Shown piece after piece: positions 13,256 through 14,807 of a stretch of 14,807 bases of DNA; the first letter of the stretch is position 1, and each line of letters opens with the position of its first letter. This DNA is from Chitinophagaceae bacterium. GTDB taxonomy: Bacteria > Bacteroidota > Bacteroidia > Chitinophagales > Chitinophagaceae. The stretch is from the NCBI GenBank assembly GCA_030151745.1, contig JASLDA010000168.1, positions 1 through 14,807 of the forward strand. The letters run 5' to 3'. The notes below the pieces were generated by a model. The model saw only the letters and a list, made by a program, of their open reading frames with translations. It did not search any database and was not told the DNA's origin. Both the position numbers and the translations under genes were made by a program.

Positions 13256-14704
13256 TTATTTGGTGAAAAGGGATACGATCGCATAGATGCCGGCGGCCAG
13301 GAGACCCGAAACCGGGATCGTCAGGATCCAGGCCCAGAGCAGGTTGATCGTGACTCCCCAGCGTACGGCGCTCAGGCGCTTGGTGGCGCCCACCCCGATG
13401 ATGGAGCCGGTGATCGTATGCGTCGTGGATACGGGGATCTTGAGCTGCTCGGTGACGAAGAGCGTGATGGCGCCGGCCGTTTCGGCGGCCACTCCCTCGA
13501 AAGGTGTCACCTTGGTTATGCGCGTGCCCATGGTCTTGATGATCTTCCAGCCGCCGCTCATGGTGCCCAGCGCGATCGCCGTATAGCAGGCCAGCGGCAC
13601 CCAGGTGGGCATTTCCTTGAATTCCTTGATCTGCCCGCCGGCGATCAGCGCCGCCGTGATGATGCCCATCACTTTCTGGGCGTCGTTGCCGCCATGGCCG
13701 ATGGAGAAGGCGGCAGAGGACACCAGCTGCATGCGCTTGAACCATATGGTGGCCTCGGCATGCTTCAGGCTGCTCAGCCAGAGCGTAAATACGGAGATGG
13801 AGATCACGATCAGGCCGAGAAGCAGCCATTTGAAGTTTTCCCCGTAGAGAACGATCTGGATCGCCCGGCTCTTGTACTTGGTCACGAAATGCGTGTTGAT
13901 GATCTGATCGGCGTCCTTGCGGTGAACGGTATAGGAAATGGCATCGTCGTAAATATGCTTCAGCAGCACGGCGTCCAGGTCCTTCGGGGCGTTTACCGCC
14001 CGTCCGTCCACCTGCAGCAGTACGTCGCCCTTCTGGAGGCCCATTTTCATGGCCGGGGAGTTGTGGGCCAGCTCGGATACGGTCAGCCCCTGGCCCGATG
14101 CGGTCTTCTCCGTCTTGAAGCCGATAACCCTCGAGGTGGAGGTTACCAGCACGGTGGAGATAAATGCGACGATCCCGACGATCACCGCGGTGGAGACGAT
14201 CTTCGGCCAGATGGTCTTGCTGAACGAGTGGATGAACCAGGTGGAGATCAGGAATGCTACGATCATCCCGATCAGCGGGGCGAGCAGGATGAAAGCGGCC
14301 GTATGAAAAATGGTCGGGTACTTGTCCAGGTTGATGGAGCCGAAGCCGGCATGCGCGATGGCTGCACCGGCGAAGCCCCCGATCAGCGTGTGGGAGGAGG
14401 AGGAGGGGATGCCGAACCACCAGGTGAGGAGATTCCAGCCGATGGCGGCGAGCAGCCCGGACAGGACGACCGGTAGGGTGATGAATTCCTTATGCACCGT
14501 CTTGGCGATGGTATCCGCCACGCCGTGGTCCTGGAAGATGAAGAAGGCCACGAAGTTGAACAGCGCGGCCCAGACCACCGCCTGCAGCGGGGTCAGTACC
14601 TTGGTCGATACGACGGTGGCGATGGAGTTCGCCGCATCGTGGAAGCCGTTGATATAGTCGAATATCAGGGCGCAGGCGATAATGGCGATCAGCAGGAGCG
14701 TCAT
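13256..14704 (-). CDS. pit: Pit-family phosphate transporter with inserted PDZ domain
   Basis: A 482-residue inner-membrane inorganic phosphate transporter of the PiT family, which couples uptake to protons or cations. The duplicated family signatures are present: DYINGFHDAANS (16-27) and FSIGHGGNDAQKVMG (333-347). About ten hydrophobic helices can be seen, with breaks near 60-78, 121-132 and 313-325. The central loop after the helix at 170-189 holds a PDZ-like domain (about 203-262): GQGLTVSELAHNSPAMK (204-220), then MGLQKGDVLLQVDGRAV (221-237), then a final strand ISYTVHRKD (256-264). The next helix begins near 291. PDZ domains bind exposed C-termini or loops, so here it may sense or dock a partner. 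The first ATG gives a membrane helix at once. A PhoU-like DUF47 gene often precedes pit; the window ends too early to tell. No promoter is evident within 100 nt upstream. Confidence 0.93.
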   Translation of the reverse strand: MTLLLIAIIACALIFDYINGFHDAANSIATVVSTKVLTPLQAVVWAALFNFVAFFIFQDHGVADTIAKTVHKEFITLPVVLSGLLAAIGWNLLTWWFGIPSSSSHTLIGGFAGAAIAHAGFGSINLDKYPTIFHTAAFILLAPLIGMIVAFLISTWFIHSFSKTIWPKIVSTAVIVGIVAFISTVLVTSTSRVIGFKTEKTASGQGLTVSELAHNSPAMKMGLQKGDVLLQVDGRAVNAPKDLDAVLLKHIYDDAISYTVHRKDADQIINTHFVTKYKSRAIQIVLYGENFKWLLLGLIVISISVFTLWLSSLKHAEATIWFKRMQLVSSAAFSIGHGGNDAQKVMGIITAALIAGGQIKEFKEMPTWVPLACYTAIALGTMSGGWKIIKTMGTRITKVTPFEGVAAETAGAITLFVTEQLKIPVSTTHTITGSIIGVGATKRLSAVRWGVTINLLWAWILTIPVSGLLAAGIYAIVSLFTK

Positions 14705-14782
14705 GGTTCTGATTTGTTCGTATTCGGGATGGCCGGGAGGCCTGTCCTGAAAATCGGAATGGATGTAGAGGGATCATGAGCT

Positions 14783-14807
14783 CCGGAGGTCTTTCGACCG
14801 GTTCCGG
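14783..14807. other. Hairpin at the right edge of the window
   Basis: CCGGA-GGTC, a TTTC loop, GACC, a GGT bulge and TCCGG form an imperfect 9-bp stem ending exactly at the last base. It may belong to the 3' end of the gene upstream of pit or to its leader; the window ends before this can be judged. Confidence 0.3.

Noticed and set aside
14774..14807. Possible end of an upstream gene (for example a DUF47 PhoU-like gene) on the minus strand, ending at a TGA at 14776-14774
   Set aside because: Only about ten codons are visible and they do not resemble a DUF47 C-terminus, so it cannot be supported.

Overview
The window looks like chromosomal DNA from a GC-rich member of the Bacteroidota, most likely of the Chitinophagaceae/Chitinophagales type. 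Three things point there. A PorQ-family type IX secretion (T9SS) protein is present, and a second gene ends in what looks like a T9SS sorting domain. Several intergenic regions carry the Bacteroidota promoter pattern (TTG, 18-20 nt, TAnnTTTG). The HflX, FabI and CinA-like proteins have the wording I associate with that phylum. No phage, insertion sequence, CRISPR, tRNA or rRNA is visible.

Layout, left to right. (1) 1-195: a small basic-protein gene on the minus strand whose 3' part has been flipped between 17-25 bp inverted repeats and which runs off the window edge. (2) 279-758 (-): a stand-alone CinA C-terminal-domain protein, transcribed divergently from an SDR oxidoreductase (978-1778, +). 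The SDR gene is followed by a tiny hydrophilic protein, a hairpin and rmuC (2107-3486, +). (3) 3480-3673: a heptanucleotide array (GCAATNN x10) that starts inside the rmuC stop codon, and about 90 bp later its reverse-complement array. (4) 3682-3933 (-): an 83-residue orphan protein with its own promoter. (5) A minus-strand run of hflX, porQ and fabI, with hairpins after porQ and after fabI. (6) Two plus-strand genes, a putative T9SS-exported protein and a DUF2461 protein, the second convergent with (7) a 1250-residue SNF2 helicase with two SWIM zinc fingers (-). (8) A Pit-type phosphate transporter (-) with a PDZ domain inserted in its central loop.

Most of the content is housekeeping: envelope lipid synthesis (FabI), ribosome rescue (HflX), DNA maintenance (RmuC, SNF2), secretion (PorQ) and phosphate uptake (Pit). 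The genes stand mostly as single transcription units rather than one pathway operon. I see no complete new multi-gene system. The most unusual items are the inverted segment in the first gene, the PDZ domain in the transporter, the mirrored heptamer arrays, and a near-identical 14-bp dyad found upstream of both hflX and the SNF2 gene.
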